DNA from: Eubacteriales bacterium
GTDB taxonomy: Bacteria > Bacillota > Clostridia > Peptostreptococcales > Anaerovoracaceae
Length of the DNA: 36,718 nt
Assembly: GCA_029098205.1 (NCBI GenBank)
Contig: JAQXNW010000160.1
Coordinates: 1-36,718, forward strand
Reading direction: 5' to 3'
The position numbers and the translations under genes were made by a program. The notes beneath the pieces were generated by a model that was given only the letters and a program-made list of their open reading frames with translations, ran no database searches and had not been told where the DNA came from. Numbering within the stretch: the first letter of the stretch is position 1; each line of letters opens with the position of its first letter. Positions 23,784 to 32,430 of the stretch are shown here, one piece after another.

Positions 23784-24848
23784 TTAAAATTCATTCATTT
23801 TCTTCGCCTGATCATCCGTCGTCAGCGCGTCGATGATTTCATCGAGGTCGCCGTCGAGAATCTGGTCCAGCTTATACAGCGTAAGATTGATACGGTGATC
23901 CGTCACACGGCTCTGCGGGAAATTGTAGGTGCGGATCCGTTCGCTCCTGTCGCCGGTTCCAACCTGTCCGCGCCGTTCCGCCGCGATTTTCTCATTCTGC
24001 TCCTGCATCATTTTGTCGTAGACACGGGACTTCAGAACCTTCATCGCTTTCTCACGGTTCTTGATCTGCGATTTCTCATCCTGGCATGTTACAACGATTC
24101 CCGTCGGGATATGCGTCATCCGGACTGCGGAATCCGTTGTATTTACGCACTGTCCGCCGTTTCCGGACGCGCGGTACACATCCACCTTCACGTCGTTCGG
24201 ATCGATGTTAACCTCTACATCGTCCACTTCCGGAAGAACCGCGACCGTCGCCGCCGATGTCTGCACTCTCCCGGAGCTCTCCGTCTCCGGAACCCGCTGC
24301 ACGCGGTGCACGCCGCTCTCGAATTTCATGCGGGAATACGCGCCCTTTCCCTTAATCAGAACCTCGGCTTCCTTTATGCCGCCAAGACCCGTCTCATTCG
24401 CGTCCATAACCTCCGCCTTATAGTGGTGGCGCTCCGCGTAGCGAAGATACATCCGGAGTAGATCTCCCCCGAACAAAGCCGCTTCTTCTCCGCCGGTTCC
24501 AGCACGGATTTCCAGAATTACGTTCTTCTCATCGTTCGGGTCCTTCGGAATCATAAGGACTTTCAGCTCCGACGCGATCTGATCTCTCTTCTTCTCCTGT
24601 TCGGAAAGCTCCGCCTTCGCCATATCGCGGAGCTCTTCATCGGATTCCTCGTCGAGCATCTGCTTGGCAAAGGCGATTTCTTCCTCTGCCTTCTGATATT
24701 CCTGATATTTCTGCACAATGGGCTCCATCTCGCCCATTTCTTTCATATGCTTCTGCCAAACCGACTGATTCGCGATCACTTCCGGATCCGCGACGATCTT
24801 CGTGAGCTCGTGATACTTATCGACCACCGATCCCAGTTTTTCAAACAT
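23784..24848 (-). CDS. prfA: peptide chain release factor 1
   Basis: 354 residues, full length. Reads UAA and UAG and releases the peptide. The codon-recognition segment RVPETESSGR carries the PxT motif and the catalytic loop is SGNGGQCVNTTDSAVR; the Gln of GGQ is the methylation target of PrmC, encoded nearby. Start ATG 24848 follows GGAGGAATAT; a TTG four codons earlier is less likely. A promoter of fair quality lies about 45 bases upstream. Confidence 0.98.
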   Translation of the reverse strand: MFEKLGSVVDKYHELTKIVADPEVIANQSVWQKHMKEMGEMEPIVQKYQEYQKAEEEIAFAKQMLDEESDEELRDMAKAELSEQEKKRDQIASELKVLMIPKDPNDEKNVILEIRAGTGGEEAALFGGDLLRMYLRYAERHHYKAEVMDANETGLGGIKEAEVLIKGKGAYSRMKFESGVHRVQRVPETESSGRVQTSAATVAVLPEVDDVEVNIDPNDVKVDVYRASGNGGQCVNTTDSAVRMTHIPTGIVVTCQDEKSQIKNREKAMKVLKSRVYDKMMQEQNEKIAAERRGQVGTGDRSERIRTYNFPQSRVTDHRINLTLYKLDQILDGDLDEIIDALTTDDQAKKMNEF

Positions 24849-24890
24849 ATATTCCTCCAAATGGATGCTTATTGCGATTTCTAAACAATT

Positions 24891-24919
24891 AGTTTAACAT
24901 AATCGCAAAAAATCAGCAA
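24891..24919 (-). promoter_or_regulatory. promoter of prfA
   Basis: Minus strand TTGCTG (24919-24914), 17 bases, TAAACT (24896-24891). The -10 is flanked by an inverted repeat TTGCGATT / AATCGCAA. Confidence 0.5.
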
Positions 24920-24943
24920 TCTGCACTCTTTCACTATTCATAT

Positions 24944-25732
24944 CTATAGGGAGATTCTTTCTCCGTCTTCCGGAATCCGAAGCCGGTCCGAAAAGCCTTT
25001 CTCCTCCGCATACGCCCGAAGGTCCGCCTTCGAAAGCATATAATGATTCAAAGACTCCATATGACTTGCGATGATCACCGCTCCGGGAGCCGCAGCAGCG
25101 ATATTCCGGACGCCTTCTTTCCCCATGATCAGCGGCGGATACCCATAGACCAGATTTTCTCCGGCATTCGCGACGATCACTTCCGGCTGATGCGTGCGGA
25201 CCGCCTCTTCCACCGGCGGATACCAGACAGTATCTCCGGTCACATACAGCGTCTTCTCACCCGGACAATGGAAGACAGCGCCGCAGGCTGGGCCGGACAT
25301 TTCCGCCATCTTTCCTTCACTGTGCTGCGCCGGGATCCGGTAAATCCGAATATTTCCTTCGAAGCCCTCTCCGCACGGAACCTCCGCCGGACATCCGTCT
25401 TCCAGCGCCGTCACACAGGTGAATCCGTACTTCGAACGTATTTTTTCCTCCTCATCCTCATTCTGTATAAAAATCGGAAGGTCCTTATCGAGAAGCTCCG
25501 CCGCGGCGCGGTCAAAATGATCCCGGTGAAGATGCGTAATGATCACATAATCCGGATGTATCAGCTCCGAAGCCGCGCAGGGAAGATCCGCCAGCGGATT
25601 CCGAAGTTCCTGCCGGGGAGAATTCGGAAAAGGCTTCTGCGATCCCTTTCCGCCCAGCATCGGATCCAGCAGGAATTCTTTCCCTCCATAGGTTATATAG
25701 AGCGTCGCGTTTCGAATCTGCCTGATAATCAT
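24944..25732 (-). CDS. MBL-fold metallo-hydrolase
   Basis: 262 residues. The metal-binding signature is THLHRDHFD; the further ligands are probably the His in PAQHSEGKMA, the Asp in VTGDTVWYPP and the His in IIASHMESLNHY. The pattern resembles UlaG-like hydrolases; the substrate is unknown. Strong AAGGAGGT site before ATG 25732. It lies between rpmE and prfA with its own extended -10 promoter. Confidence 0.88.
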   Translation of the reverse strand: MIIRQIRNATLYITYGGKEFLLDPMLGGKGSQKPFPNSPRQELRNPLADLPCAASELIHPDYVIITHLHRDHFDRAAAELLDKDLPIFIQNEDEEEKIRSKYGFTCVTALEDGCPAEVPCGEGFEGNIRIYRIPAQHSEGKMAEMSGPACGAVFHCPGEKTLYVTGDTVWYPPVEEAVRTHQPEVIVANAGENLVYGYPPLIMGKEGVRNIAAAAPGAVIIASHMESLNHYMLSKADLRAYAEEKGFSDRLRIPEDGERISL

Positions 25733-25759
25733 TTCGCACCTCCTTGCATTATTATTTTA

Positions 25760-25768
25760 ATTATACCA
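25760..25768 (-). promoter_or_regulatory. extended -10 promoter of the MBL hydrolase gene
   Basis: TGG followed directly by consensus TATAAT on the minus strand, 28 bases before the start codon; no clear -35. Confidence 0.5.
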
Positions 25769-25810
25769 TGAGACCCTTCCGACCGGACGCATATTCCGGC
25801 CGTCCGATAT

Positions 25811-25842
25811 AAAAAAAGGACCCCACCGGCCGGTGAGGTCCT
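25811..25842 (-). terminator. intrinsic terminator of rpmE
   Basis: Minus-strand AGGACCTCACCGG / CCGGTGGGGTCCT (one mismatch) followed by a T run (seven T counting the last base of the stem), 20 bases after the rpmE stop. Confidence 0.9.
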
Positions 25843-25861
25843 AATTTCTCTGCGCTTATGA

Positions 25862-26062
25862 TCAGTCGATACCGTACTTCTTCTTGAACTTCTCGACACG
25901 TCCGCCTCTGTTCGCGAACTTCTGCTGTCCTGTAAAGAACGGATGACACGCTGAGCAGACGTCAAGCTTCATTTCCGGCTTGAGCGACTTCGTCATAAAT
26001 GTGTTTCCGCATGCGCAAGTAACTTTACAGTCCACATACTTGGGATGGATTCCTTCCTTCAT
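25862..26062 (-). CDS. rpmE: 50S ribosomal protein L31 (zinc-binding form)
   Basis: 66 residues from ATG 26062 (MKEGIHPKYVDCKVTCACGN), the normal length; an eight-codon extension lacks a good site. Cysteines in CKVTCAC and VCSACHPFFTG form the zinc site of the C-plus form, which suggests the zinc-replete version. FANRGGRVEKFKKKYG is the conserved C-terminus. Confidence 0.97.
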   Translation of the reverse strand: MKEGIHPKYVDCKVTCACGNTFMTKSLKPEMKLDVCSACHPFFTGQQKFANRGGRVEKFKKKYGID

Positions 26063-26131
26063 GCTTAAAACCTTCTTTCCTTCCAAGGCATCTGCCCTGT
26101 TCGTATCTCTGCATTCTTCTGCAGCCTATAT

Positions 26132-26161
26132 AGAATAGCACACGGCATCGGATTCCGTCAA
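26132..26161 (-). promoter_or_regulatory. promoter of rpmE
   Basis: Minus strand TTGACG (26161-26156), 18 bases, TATTCT (26137-26132). It overlaps the last codons of prmC. Confidence 0.6.
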
Positions 26162-27075
26162 GAAAAATCGGACTTAACTTTCTTTCTGGCAAAGACAACC
26201 CGATCCAGCCCCGCGAGATCCGGAATGCAGCGGATATCCGCATACGCGCCCGTCTGCTCCAGAAGCGCTTCCACGTCCTCTTTCTGGTCGGATCCGATTT
26301 CGAGAAGGAGAAGACCCTCTTTCCGCAGAAATTCCGGCGCTTCCTTCGCGATCCTCCGGTAGAAATCCAGACCGTCGCTTCCTCCGTCCAGAGCCATCAT
26401 CGGCTCATGCTCCCGGATTTCCCGCTGCAGTGTCGGGATCACACTGCTCCTGACATACGGCGGATTCGATACGATCATATCAAACGTTTTCTTCCGGAAT
26501 CTCCCACGAAACGGCGTAAACAGATCTCCCTGCACGGCTTCCGCGTTCACCCCGTTCTTCTGGGCATTTGTTTTCGCGATTTTCAAAGCGGATTCGGATA
26601 AATCAGAGAGCGTCACCTTTGCCTTCGGAACCAGCTTTCCAATGCTGATTCCGACAGCGCCGCTTCCGCAGCAGACATCCGCAACATCCGGATTTTTCCG
26701 GATCTTTCCGTCCAGCTTTGTACCGTCTGCAAACGTTCTGTCTTTCAAAAGCGAGATCGCGTTCTCCGCAAGGATCTCCGTATCCTGCCGGGGGATAAGC
26801 ACATCCGGCGTTACGACAAAGGGAAGGCCCATGAACTCTTGCGATCCGACGATGTACTGGAGCGGTTCTCCCTTCGACCGTCTGTCGAGTAGCGCAAAAT
26901 ATTTATCGATCGGTTCCTCTGACAGCATAATCTGATACTCCATAAACAGCCGTTTTCTCGGCATATTCATCATATAACAGTAGAGCTCCTTACTGTCATT
27001 CGCCGCATCCGGAATTCCGCATTTCCGAAGCTGCTTCTCGCCCAGCGCGAGAAGCTCCTTCACTCTCATGCTCAT
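26158..27075 (-). CDS. prmC: release factor glutamine methyltransferase
   Basis: 305 residues. SAM-dependent methylation of the GGQ glutamine of RF1/RF2. The N-terminal helical domain (VKELLALGEKQLRKCGIPDA) is followed by IPRQDTEILAENAI, the SAM loop VADVCCGSGAVGISIGK and the catalytic IVSNPPYVRSS. Start ATG 27075 is behind GGAGGATCG and lies 80 bases inside the end of the DUF1385 gene; the overlap seems real because the N-terminal domain is needed. Confidence 0.95.
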   Translation of the reverse strand: MSMRVKELLALGEKQLRKCGIPDAANDSKELYCYMMNMPRKRLFMEYQIMLSEEPIDKYFALLDRRSKGEPLQYIVGSQEFMGLPFVVTPDVLIPRQDTEILAENAISLLKDRTFADGTKLDGKIRKNPDVADVCCGSGAVGISIGKLVPKAKVTLSDLSESALKIAKTNAQKNGVNAEAVQGDLFTPFRGRFRKKTFDMIVSNPPYVRSSVIPTLQREIREHEPMMALDGGSDGLDFYRRIAKEAPEFLRKEGLLLLEIGSDQKEDVEALLEQTGAYADIRCIPDLAGLDRVVFARKKVKSDFS

Positions 27076-28093
27076 TGAAATCGATCCTCCATTCTTCAAC
27101 TATATTTCCATTCTTGTCGCAATACCCTTCAACGAGCGGCGCATCCTCCGGAACCAGCACCGCTTTCATCGCGCAGATCGCGGTTTCCAGCTCTGAAACA
27201 TCCGGCTCCCTGGTCGTCATCTTCTGAAGAAGAAGTCCCGGAATACTGAGCGCCACAACGAATTTATTATCCGATCTCCCGGCCCACCGGAGAAGCTCGT
27301 AGGAAAGACCGGCGACCACCGGCATCAGAAGCACCCGGGAAAGAACACGAACCAGAAGATTCGGCCACCCCAGAAGCGAAAATACAAGCAGGCTCACGAC
27401 CATGACAAACATCAGGAAGCTGGTTCCGCAGCGGGGATGAAGCCGATAGAAATTCCGTGCGTTTTCCGGTGTCAGATCCAGTCCGTTCTCGAAGCAGTGA
27501 ATGGTCTTATGCTCCGCGCCGTGATATTCAAAAACTCTTTGAATATCTTCCATTTTTGAAATTACCCCGATGTACCCGAGGAAGAGGGCGAGCCGGAGGA
27601 CGCCTTCCAAAAGATTCAGTACTATGTGACTCCCGATGAACCGCCGGAGAAATCCGACCAAGGCTGTCGGAAGCAGTACAAAGCCAACCAAGGTGAAAAT
27701 CACGGCGATCACGACCGAAAGCAGTACCGCGGCATCCCAGGCTTTCTCTTTTCCGATTTTCTTCTCCAGCCATGTTTCTTCCTCCGGTTCCTCTTCTCCC
27801 GGAGAGTCCGCGCCGAGCGCCTCCTGCGCATCGGCGGAAAATGTCAGGATTTTCATTCCCGAAACCAGGGATCCGAAAAACGAAACAACGCCGCGGATCA
27901 AAGGAAGCTTGGAAATTTTTCCTGCCTTCCTGTTTTTTATTGTCTTTAGATAGAGCCGTCCGTCCGGAGCTCTGAGAGCGGCCGCTGTCCGGTCCGGGCC
28001 GCGCATCATCACGCCCTCGATCAGAGCCTGCCCTCCGATCGAAGTCGGGCAGGCGTCTTTCAAAAATATCTTGCTGAAATCAATGCCCTTCAT
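26996..28093 (-). CDS. DUF1385 membrane protein (YqhQ-like)
   Basis: 365 residues. Early motif TSIGGQALIEGVMMRGPDR and the central EYHGAEHKTIHCFENG are diagnostic of DUF1385. Several membrane segments are visible, among them LLSVVIAVIFTLVGFVLLPT and FLMFVMVVSLLVFSLLGWP, plus RLHPRCGTSF. Function is not established. It lies between rho and prmC, a widespread order in Bacillota. The last 40 residues are a charged tail read in another frame from the start of prmC. Confidence 0.92.
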   Translation of the reverse strand: MKGIDFSKIFLKDACPTSIGGQALIEGVMMRGPDRTAAALRAPDGRLYLKTIKNRKAGKISKLPLIRGVVSFFGSLVSGMKILTFSADAQEALGADSPGEEEPEEETWLEKKIGKEKAWDAAVLLSVVIAVIFTLVGFVLLPTALVGFLRRFIGSHIVLNLLEGVLRLALFLGYIGVISKMEDIQRVFEYHGAEHKTIHCFENGLDLTPENARNFYRLHPRCGTSFLMFVMVVSLLVFSLLGWPNLLVRVLSRVLLMPVVAGLSYELLRWAGRSDNKFVVALSIPGLLLQKMTTREPDVSELETAICAMKAVLVPEDAPLVEGYCDKNGNIVEEWRIDFNEHESEGASRAGREAASEMRNSGCGE

Positions 28094-28114
28094 ATTCTCG
28101 CAGAATGCCCTTTC

Positions 28115-29683
28115 TTAGCCGTTCCTACGCCTGTCCGCGATGCCCGGACTCAGAACCTTGCGTATGATCTCCACAAAATCGGCATTCGTCCGGGTATGCG
28201 CCAGATTATCGATCACTTCTTCTGATACCTCCTGTGCAGGCTTTGACGCCATCGCGCGGCGGACCAGCCAGATCGCTTCCAGCTCCTCCTGAGATAGAAG
28301 CTTTTCTTCGCGTCTTGTCCCCGATTTGTAAATATCCATCGCCGGGAAAATCCTCCGTTCGGACATCTTCCTGTCGAGATGAAGCTCCATATTGCCGGTG
28401 CCCTTGAACTCTTCAAAAATCACATCATCCATCCGGCTTCCGGTATCTACAAGCGCAGTCGCTAAGATCGTCAGGCTTCCTCCGTTTTCGATATTTCTTG
28501 CGGCGCCGAAAAATCGTTTCGGCCCGTAAAAAGCCCCCGGATCAATTCCGCCGGAAAGCGTTCTTCCCGATGCCGGAACAACCAGGTTATAGGCGCGGGT
28601 AAGCCGGGTCAGACTGTCCAGAAGAATCACGACGTCTTCGCCCTCTTCCACCAGGCGCTTTGCTCTGGCCAGCGTCATCTCCGCCGCCTTCACATGATGC
28701 TGCGGCATTTCATCGAAGGTCGAATAAATCACCTGCCCGGCACGAAGCGACCGCTGCATATCCGTAACCTCTTCCGGTCTTTCATCAATCAGAAGAACTA
28801 GAAGGGGCATTTCCATATGCTTTGTTTCGATGCTGGCGGCGATATTCTTAAGGAGTGTGGTTTTCCCGGCCTTCGGCGGAGCCACAATCATTCCTCTCTG
28901 GCCTTTCCCGATCGGCGCGATCAAATCAATCAGACGAGTCGAAAGCTCTTTCGGATCCCTTTCCATATCCAGCCGCTCTTCCGGGAAGATCGGCGTCAAA
29001 TTTTCAAATTCCACCCGGTGAACAGCCTCTCCGGGATCCCTCCCGTTCACCGCTTCCACATAAAGAAGCGCGCCGAAGTGCTCACCGGCATTCGGACGGC
29101 GACAGATTCCGGTAATTTCATCCCCGGTGCGGAGCCGGAAACGGCGGATCTGCGCCGGCGATACATAAATATCCCGGTCGCTACTCAGGAAATTCTCAAA
29201 ACGGAGAAATCCAAATCCGCCTTCGGCAATATCCAGAATTCCGGTAAGCTCTGTGCGGTTCTTCGAACTGTGAAGATTCCCTTGCGTTTCTTTCGATCCT
29301 TCCGTATCATCGGTTTCTTCCGATCCTTCGGGCTCTTCGTTTTCTCCCGCTTTTCCGCTTTCTTCCGATTTATCAGCTGCTTTGGTTTCTTCCGCACTTT
29401 CGGGTTCTTCCGCTTTTTCGGTTTTCTGAGGGCCTTCAGCTTCCTCCGGAACCGTTTCGTCCAGCGCAGCTTCCGGAGCCTCTTCCTCAGGCTTTGCCTT
29501 TCTTGTGCGGGGCTTTCGAGCGGTCTTCCTGCGGGCGGTTTTCGTTCCCCGCGAAGTTTCCTTAGAAACATCCGCAGAAGAAGCTGTCTTTCCCCGGGTT
29601 CTTCTGGCCGGCTTCTTTTCCGGTTTGAATTCCGCCGTTTTCCCCTTCTCTCCGTCCTTAGTTTTTTTGGTTTCTTCAGCCAT
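28115..29683 (-). CDS. rho: transcription termination factor Rho with long disordered N-terminal insertion
   Basis: 522 residues. Hexameric RNA-dependent ATPase that ends transcription. Residues 1-140 are a Lys/Arg-rich then Glu-rich low-complexity region, followed by the RNA-binding cold-shock-like domain (ELTGILDIAEGGFGFLRFEN). Then come Walker A VAPPKAGKTTLL (about 268-278), LVLLIDERPEEVTDM, Walker B VVILLDSLTRLTRAYN, the Q loop region RTLSGGIDPGAFYGPKR and the R loop FKGTGNMELHLDR. Start ATG 29683 has AAAGGATGG; a 50-codon upstream extension has no credible site. N-terminal insertions occur in several clostridial Rho proteins. Confidence 0.97.
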   Translation of the reverse strand: MAEETKKTKDGEKGKTAEFKPEKKPARRTRGKTASSADVSKETSRGTKTARRKTARKPRTRKAKPEEEAPEAALDETVPEEAEGPQKTEKAEEPESAEETKAADKSEESGKAGENEEPEGSEETDDTEGSKETQGNLHSSKNRTELTGILDIAEGGFGFLRFENFLSSDRDIYVSPAQIRRFRLRTGDEITGICRRPNAGEHFGALLYVEAVNGRDPGEAVHRVEFENLTPIFPEERLDMERDPKELSTRLIDLIAPIGKGQRGMIVAPPKAGKTTLLKNIAASIETKHMEMPLLVLLIDERPEEVTDMQRSLRAGQVIYSTFDEMPQHHVKAAEMTLARAKRLVEEGEDVVILLDSLTRLTRAYNLVVPASGRTLSGGIDPGAFYGPKRFFGAARNIENGGSLTILATALVDTGSRMDDVIFEEFKGTGNMELHLDRKMSERRIFPAMDIYKSGTRREEKLLSQEELEAIWLVRRAMASKPAQEVSEEVIDNLAHTRTNADFVEIIRKVLSPGIADRRRNG

Positions 29684-30032
29684 TACAGGCCATCCTTTCT
29701 TTTTCAATACAATTCGCCGCAGCGCCGAGATCAAGCGGCCCTGGATTTTCAGCCTGTCTCCTTTGAAGACTGAAACCCACTTCCGCTGAAAGACGCGCGG
29801 TAAACGAAGACGGCCCCAGGCAGTTCCCCGCACCCACGCCGGTTTTCATTCCGCGGCAGACAGACCGATATTTATTGTTTTACAGTAACCAATGTGTGAT
29901 TTTCAGAATGAAGACATGACAATAGACAAAAGGAAAAATAAGAGGCTCTTAAAAGAACGGAATGCAAAAGGGAGCCCGGCACGGGTCCAGGCACAGGACC
30001 GGGCCGCAGGCGCTCTGACGCTTTTCAAAAGG
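29684..30032. other. intergenic region between GNAT gene and rho
   Basis: 349 bases upstream of rho. It holds a GC-rich hairpin near the GNAT end (listed) and no clear consensus promoter for rho. A long leader is common for rho and may serve autogenous control; nothing specific is visible. Confidence 0.5.
29968..30004 (-). terminator. weak terminator candidate after the GNAT gene
   Basis: GCCCGG / CCGGGC outer stem with inner GGTCC / GGACC alternatives, then TCCCTTTT on the minus strand, about 30 bases after the stop. Confidence 0.35.
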
Positions 30033-30515
30033 TCAGAATGTCAGCCGCATCTGATACCAGGTCACGCCGCCGTGAACGGATTCAGATACGCCTTCATTTA
30101 CAAATCCGAACTTCGCATAGTAGTGGATCAGCTTGTCCTTGCAGGTAAGCACAAGTCCCTTCCGATGGTCTTTCCGGGCGTCTTCAATCGCTCTCCGGAT
30201 GAGCTTTCCCGCATAACCATGACAGCGGTATTCCGGAATCGTATTGACCCCGAATATCATCTGCCAGCTGCCATTCTCATCATGGAGCTCCGCTTTCGCA
30301 TACATTTCGTCAGTCAGATCCTTTTCATCCGTGCAGAATCCATCGACAAATCCGACCAGTTTTTCTCCGTCAAGCAGAAGCCAGAAATGATTTCCGTAGT
30401 ATTTCAGGCGGCTTCGTATTTCCTCCGCAGTTGCCGCTTCCGCAGCCGGAAAGCACTCCGCTTCCACACCTGCGCAGCGTTCCGCGTCTTCAACAGTTCC
30501 GTTACGAATTTCCAA
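30033..30515 (-). CDS. GNAT-family N-acetyltransferase
   Basis: 160 residues. IRNGTVEDAERCAGVEAECFP is the typical first strand-helix. The acetyl-CoA loop is in FGVNTIPEYRCHGYAGKLIRRAI (RxxGxA-like), followed by LVLTCKDKLIHYYAKFGFVNEG. The start is TTG 30515, since AAAGGAGCATT stands directly before it and no ATG is available. Substrate unknown. Last gene of the ddl-DUF1934-CLC group, though 91 bases separate it from the CLC gene. Confidence 0.88.
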   Translation of the reverse strand: MEIRNGTVEDAERCAGVEAECFPAAEAATAEEIRSRLKYYGNHFWLLLDGEKLVGFVDGFCTDEKDLTDEMYAKAELHDENGSWQMIFGVNTIPEYRCHGYAGKLIRRAIEDARKDHRKGLVLTCKDKLIHYYAKFGFVNEGVSESVHGGVTWYQMRLTF

Positions 30516-30606
30516 AAGAATGCTCCTTTCCTGTTTCTCCGGGCGAAATCTCTAAAACCTCTCCCCCCCCGGCACATATTATGAATACCGGCCCGGTTCC
30601 TCGGCT

Positions 30607-31956
30607 TTATTTATCTTCTTCATTTTCTTTATTTTTCTTCTCGTTCATCTTACGCTCCCAGTCACGCTCATACGCCTCCAGAACCCGCTGGCTGTTCTCA
30701 TGCGCCTCTTTCGAAGGATGAATCTCCAGCTCATCCGCGCGAAGCTTCGAAAATACGATTTTCTGGCTTCCATACAGGCTGTCGTACGCGGATGCGATGA
30801 AAGAAATGACGCATCCTGCCGCAAAATAGAGAATTCCTCCGCCGCCGAATACTTCAAGCGCCAAGAAAATGGAAGCGATGATACTGTTCGTAGCCCCCGC
30901 AAACATCGCGGCAAGACCGACCGCCGCGGCAAAGGTCGCCGGAAGTCCTAAAATCGGACCGAAAGCGCAGCCGAATACAGCACCGATAAAGAACGTCGGC
31001 ACAATTTCACCGCCTTTGAACCCTGCTTCCAGCGTAACGGCCGTAAACAGTATTTTCAAAAGGAACGCGAAATAAGAAGCCTTTCCCTCTTCCAGCGCGC
31101 GCTGAATCACATCGGTACCCGCGCCGTTATAATCTCTCGTTCCCACGGCAAGCGTCAGCCCTACAATCAGAAGCCCGCCGACGGCAGCCCGAAGATAAGG
31201 ATTTTTCAGATATTTTTGATATACCTTCGCGGTAAAATGAAGAGTTTTTACAAAAAGAGTAGAGACCAGTCCCGCCAAAGCCGCAAGAACGATGACACGA
31301 AGAAGCGTAGACGGACTGAAAGCGGGGATCGTGACAAAGAAACAAAACGGATGCATTCCCAGTCTCAGCGAGACCACAAACGCGATCATCGACGCCGTAA
31401 GGCTAGGGAAAATCGCCGCCGTATAGATTCTTCCGACATCGACAAACATCGCCACGAACATGGTTGCTGTAAGCGGCGTTCCGAAGAGAGCAGTAAAAAA
31501 TGCGGACATACCGCACATCGTCACAATCCGCATCGTCTGATCGTCAAAATGGAACAGATGCGTTCCAATCCGGTTCGCGATCACGCCGCCGATCTGAAGA
31601 GCCGCTCCTTCTCTTCCCGCGGAGCCGCCAAACAGATGGGTGATGAGCGTTCCCAGGAAAATCGCTGGAAGAAGACGAAATGGAAGCTCGTCTCCTTCTC
31701 TCGCCGCATCAATAACCGCATCGGTTCCCATATTCCCAAGACCGAACTTACGGTACATCCAGACGATGACGGGACCCGCCGCTGGAAGAATAAAAAGAAG
31801 CCAGGAATATTCGGTCCGAAGCGCAGTCGCTTCGCTGACTCCTAAATAAAACACGGCTCCGACTGCACCGCAGCAGACGCCGATCACAGCAGCGACCAGA
31901 AGCCACTGCAGAATGTATCGTAAGTAAAGAAATACAAACCGAAGCGTATATTTCAA
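30607..31956 (-). CDS. CLC-family anion antiporter, probably fluoride type
   Basis: 449 residues with about ten membrane helices. The gating Glu is in FGGSAGREGAALQIGG, and GFKGGEIVPTFFIGAVFG is the second anion-site loop. FGLGNMGTDAVID stands where chloride CLCs have a GSGIP-type loop; a Met here and the GFKGGE form are features I associate with fluoride/proton CLC antiporters. That is an inference. The C-terminal tail is charged (KMNEKKNKENEEDK) and there is no CBS domain. The start is TTG 31956 behind AAGGAGATTC. No fluoride riboswitch could fit: the upstream gene ends 15 bases away. Confidence 0.88.
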   Translation of the reverse strand: MKYTLRFVFLYLRYILQWLLVAAVIGVCCGAVGAVFYLGVSEATALRTEYSWLLFILPAAGPVIVWMYRKFGLGNMGTDAVIDAAREGDELPFRLLPAIFLGTLITHLFGGSAGREGAALQIGGVIANRIGTHLFHFDDQTMRIVTMCGMSAFFTALFGTPLTATMFVAMFVDVGRIYTAAIFPSLTASMIAFVVSLRLGMHPFCFFVTIPAFSPSTLLRVIVLAALAGLVSTLFVKTLHFTAKVYQKYLKNPYLRAAVGGLLIVGLTLAVGTRDYNGAGTDVIQRALEEGKASYFAFLLKILFTAVTLEAGFKGGEIVPTFFIGAVFGCAFGPILGLPATFAAAVGLAAMFAGATNSIIASIFLALEVFGGGGILYFAAGCVISFIASAYDSLYGSQKIVFSKLRADELEIHPSKEAHENSQRVLEAYERDWERKMNEKKNKENEEDK

Positions 31957-31971
31957 AATCGAATCTCCTTA

Positions 31972-32430
31972 TTACTGCCCTCCCGCGTCCTGCGGATTTT
32001 CGCAGACCTCGATTTCCAGAGCGTTCCGCCCTTCAGCAAGTCCCTCGATGCTTAAATCATAATCTATGGAAATAAAACCGGTCCCTTTTTCTGAAAGATC
32101 ATTTCGGACGCCGTTCGTCATAACTTCCATCGCGAAGGAACCATACGGCGTATCATACTGGCTGGTCAGGCGCTTCCCCTTCCGGAATTCCATCCCGGTA
32201 TCGTATCCCGCATCTTTCCCGTACCGCTTCATACGAATCGAGTCTCCGTCCAGCCGGATCGTCGTCGTACATCCCGGGAACCCGGAAAGCTCCGAATCCT
32301 CGTAAACCAAATATGTCGCGCCGTTCCTCCGGTAGAGACGGCCGTTCGTCACAAATTCAACGTTTCCCTCGGATTCTTCTCCGATAAACTGCTTCCCTTT
32401 TATTTTAAGAATGATGTCTTTCGTATCCAT
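31972..32430 (-). CDS. DUF1934 beta-barrel protein
   Basis: 152 residues, alternating strands typical of the calycin-like DUF1934 family (YwiB-like): DIILKIKGKQFIGEESEGNV, LVYEDSELSGFPGCTTTIRL, IRMKRYGKD and the late FISIDYDLSIEGL. Function unknown. The start, ATG 32430 or TTG 32436, lies within the last codons of ddl, so translation is coupled. Confidence 0.82.
   Translation of the reverse strand: MDTKDIILKIKGKQFIGEESEGNVEFVTNGRLYRRNGATYLVYEDSELSGFPGCTTTIRLDGDSIRMKRYGKDAGYDTGMEFRKGKRLTSQYDTPYGSFAMEVMTNGVRNDLSEKGTGFISIDYDLSIEGLAEGRNALEIEVCENPQDAGGQ

Noticed and set aside
29684..29833. 50-codon N-terminal extension of Rho
   Set aside because: It opens with GTG without a ribosome binding site, while ATG 29683 has one and gives the usual MAEE-type start.
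31957..31971. Fluoride riboswitch before the CLC gene
   Set aside because: Only 15 bases separate it from the preceding gene.
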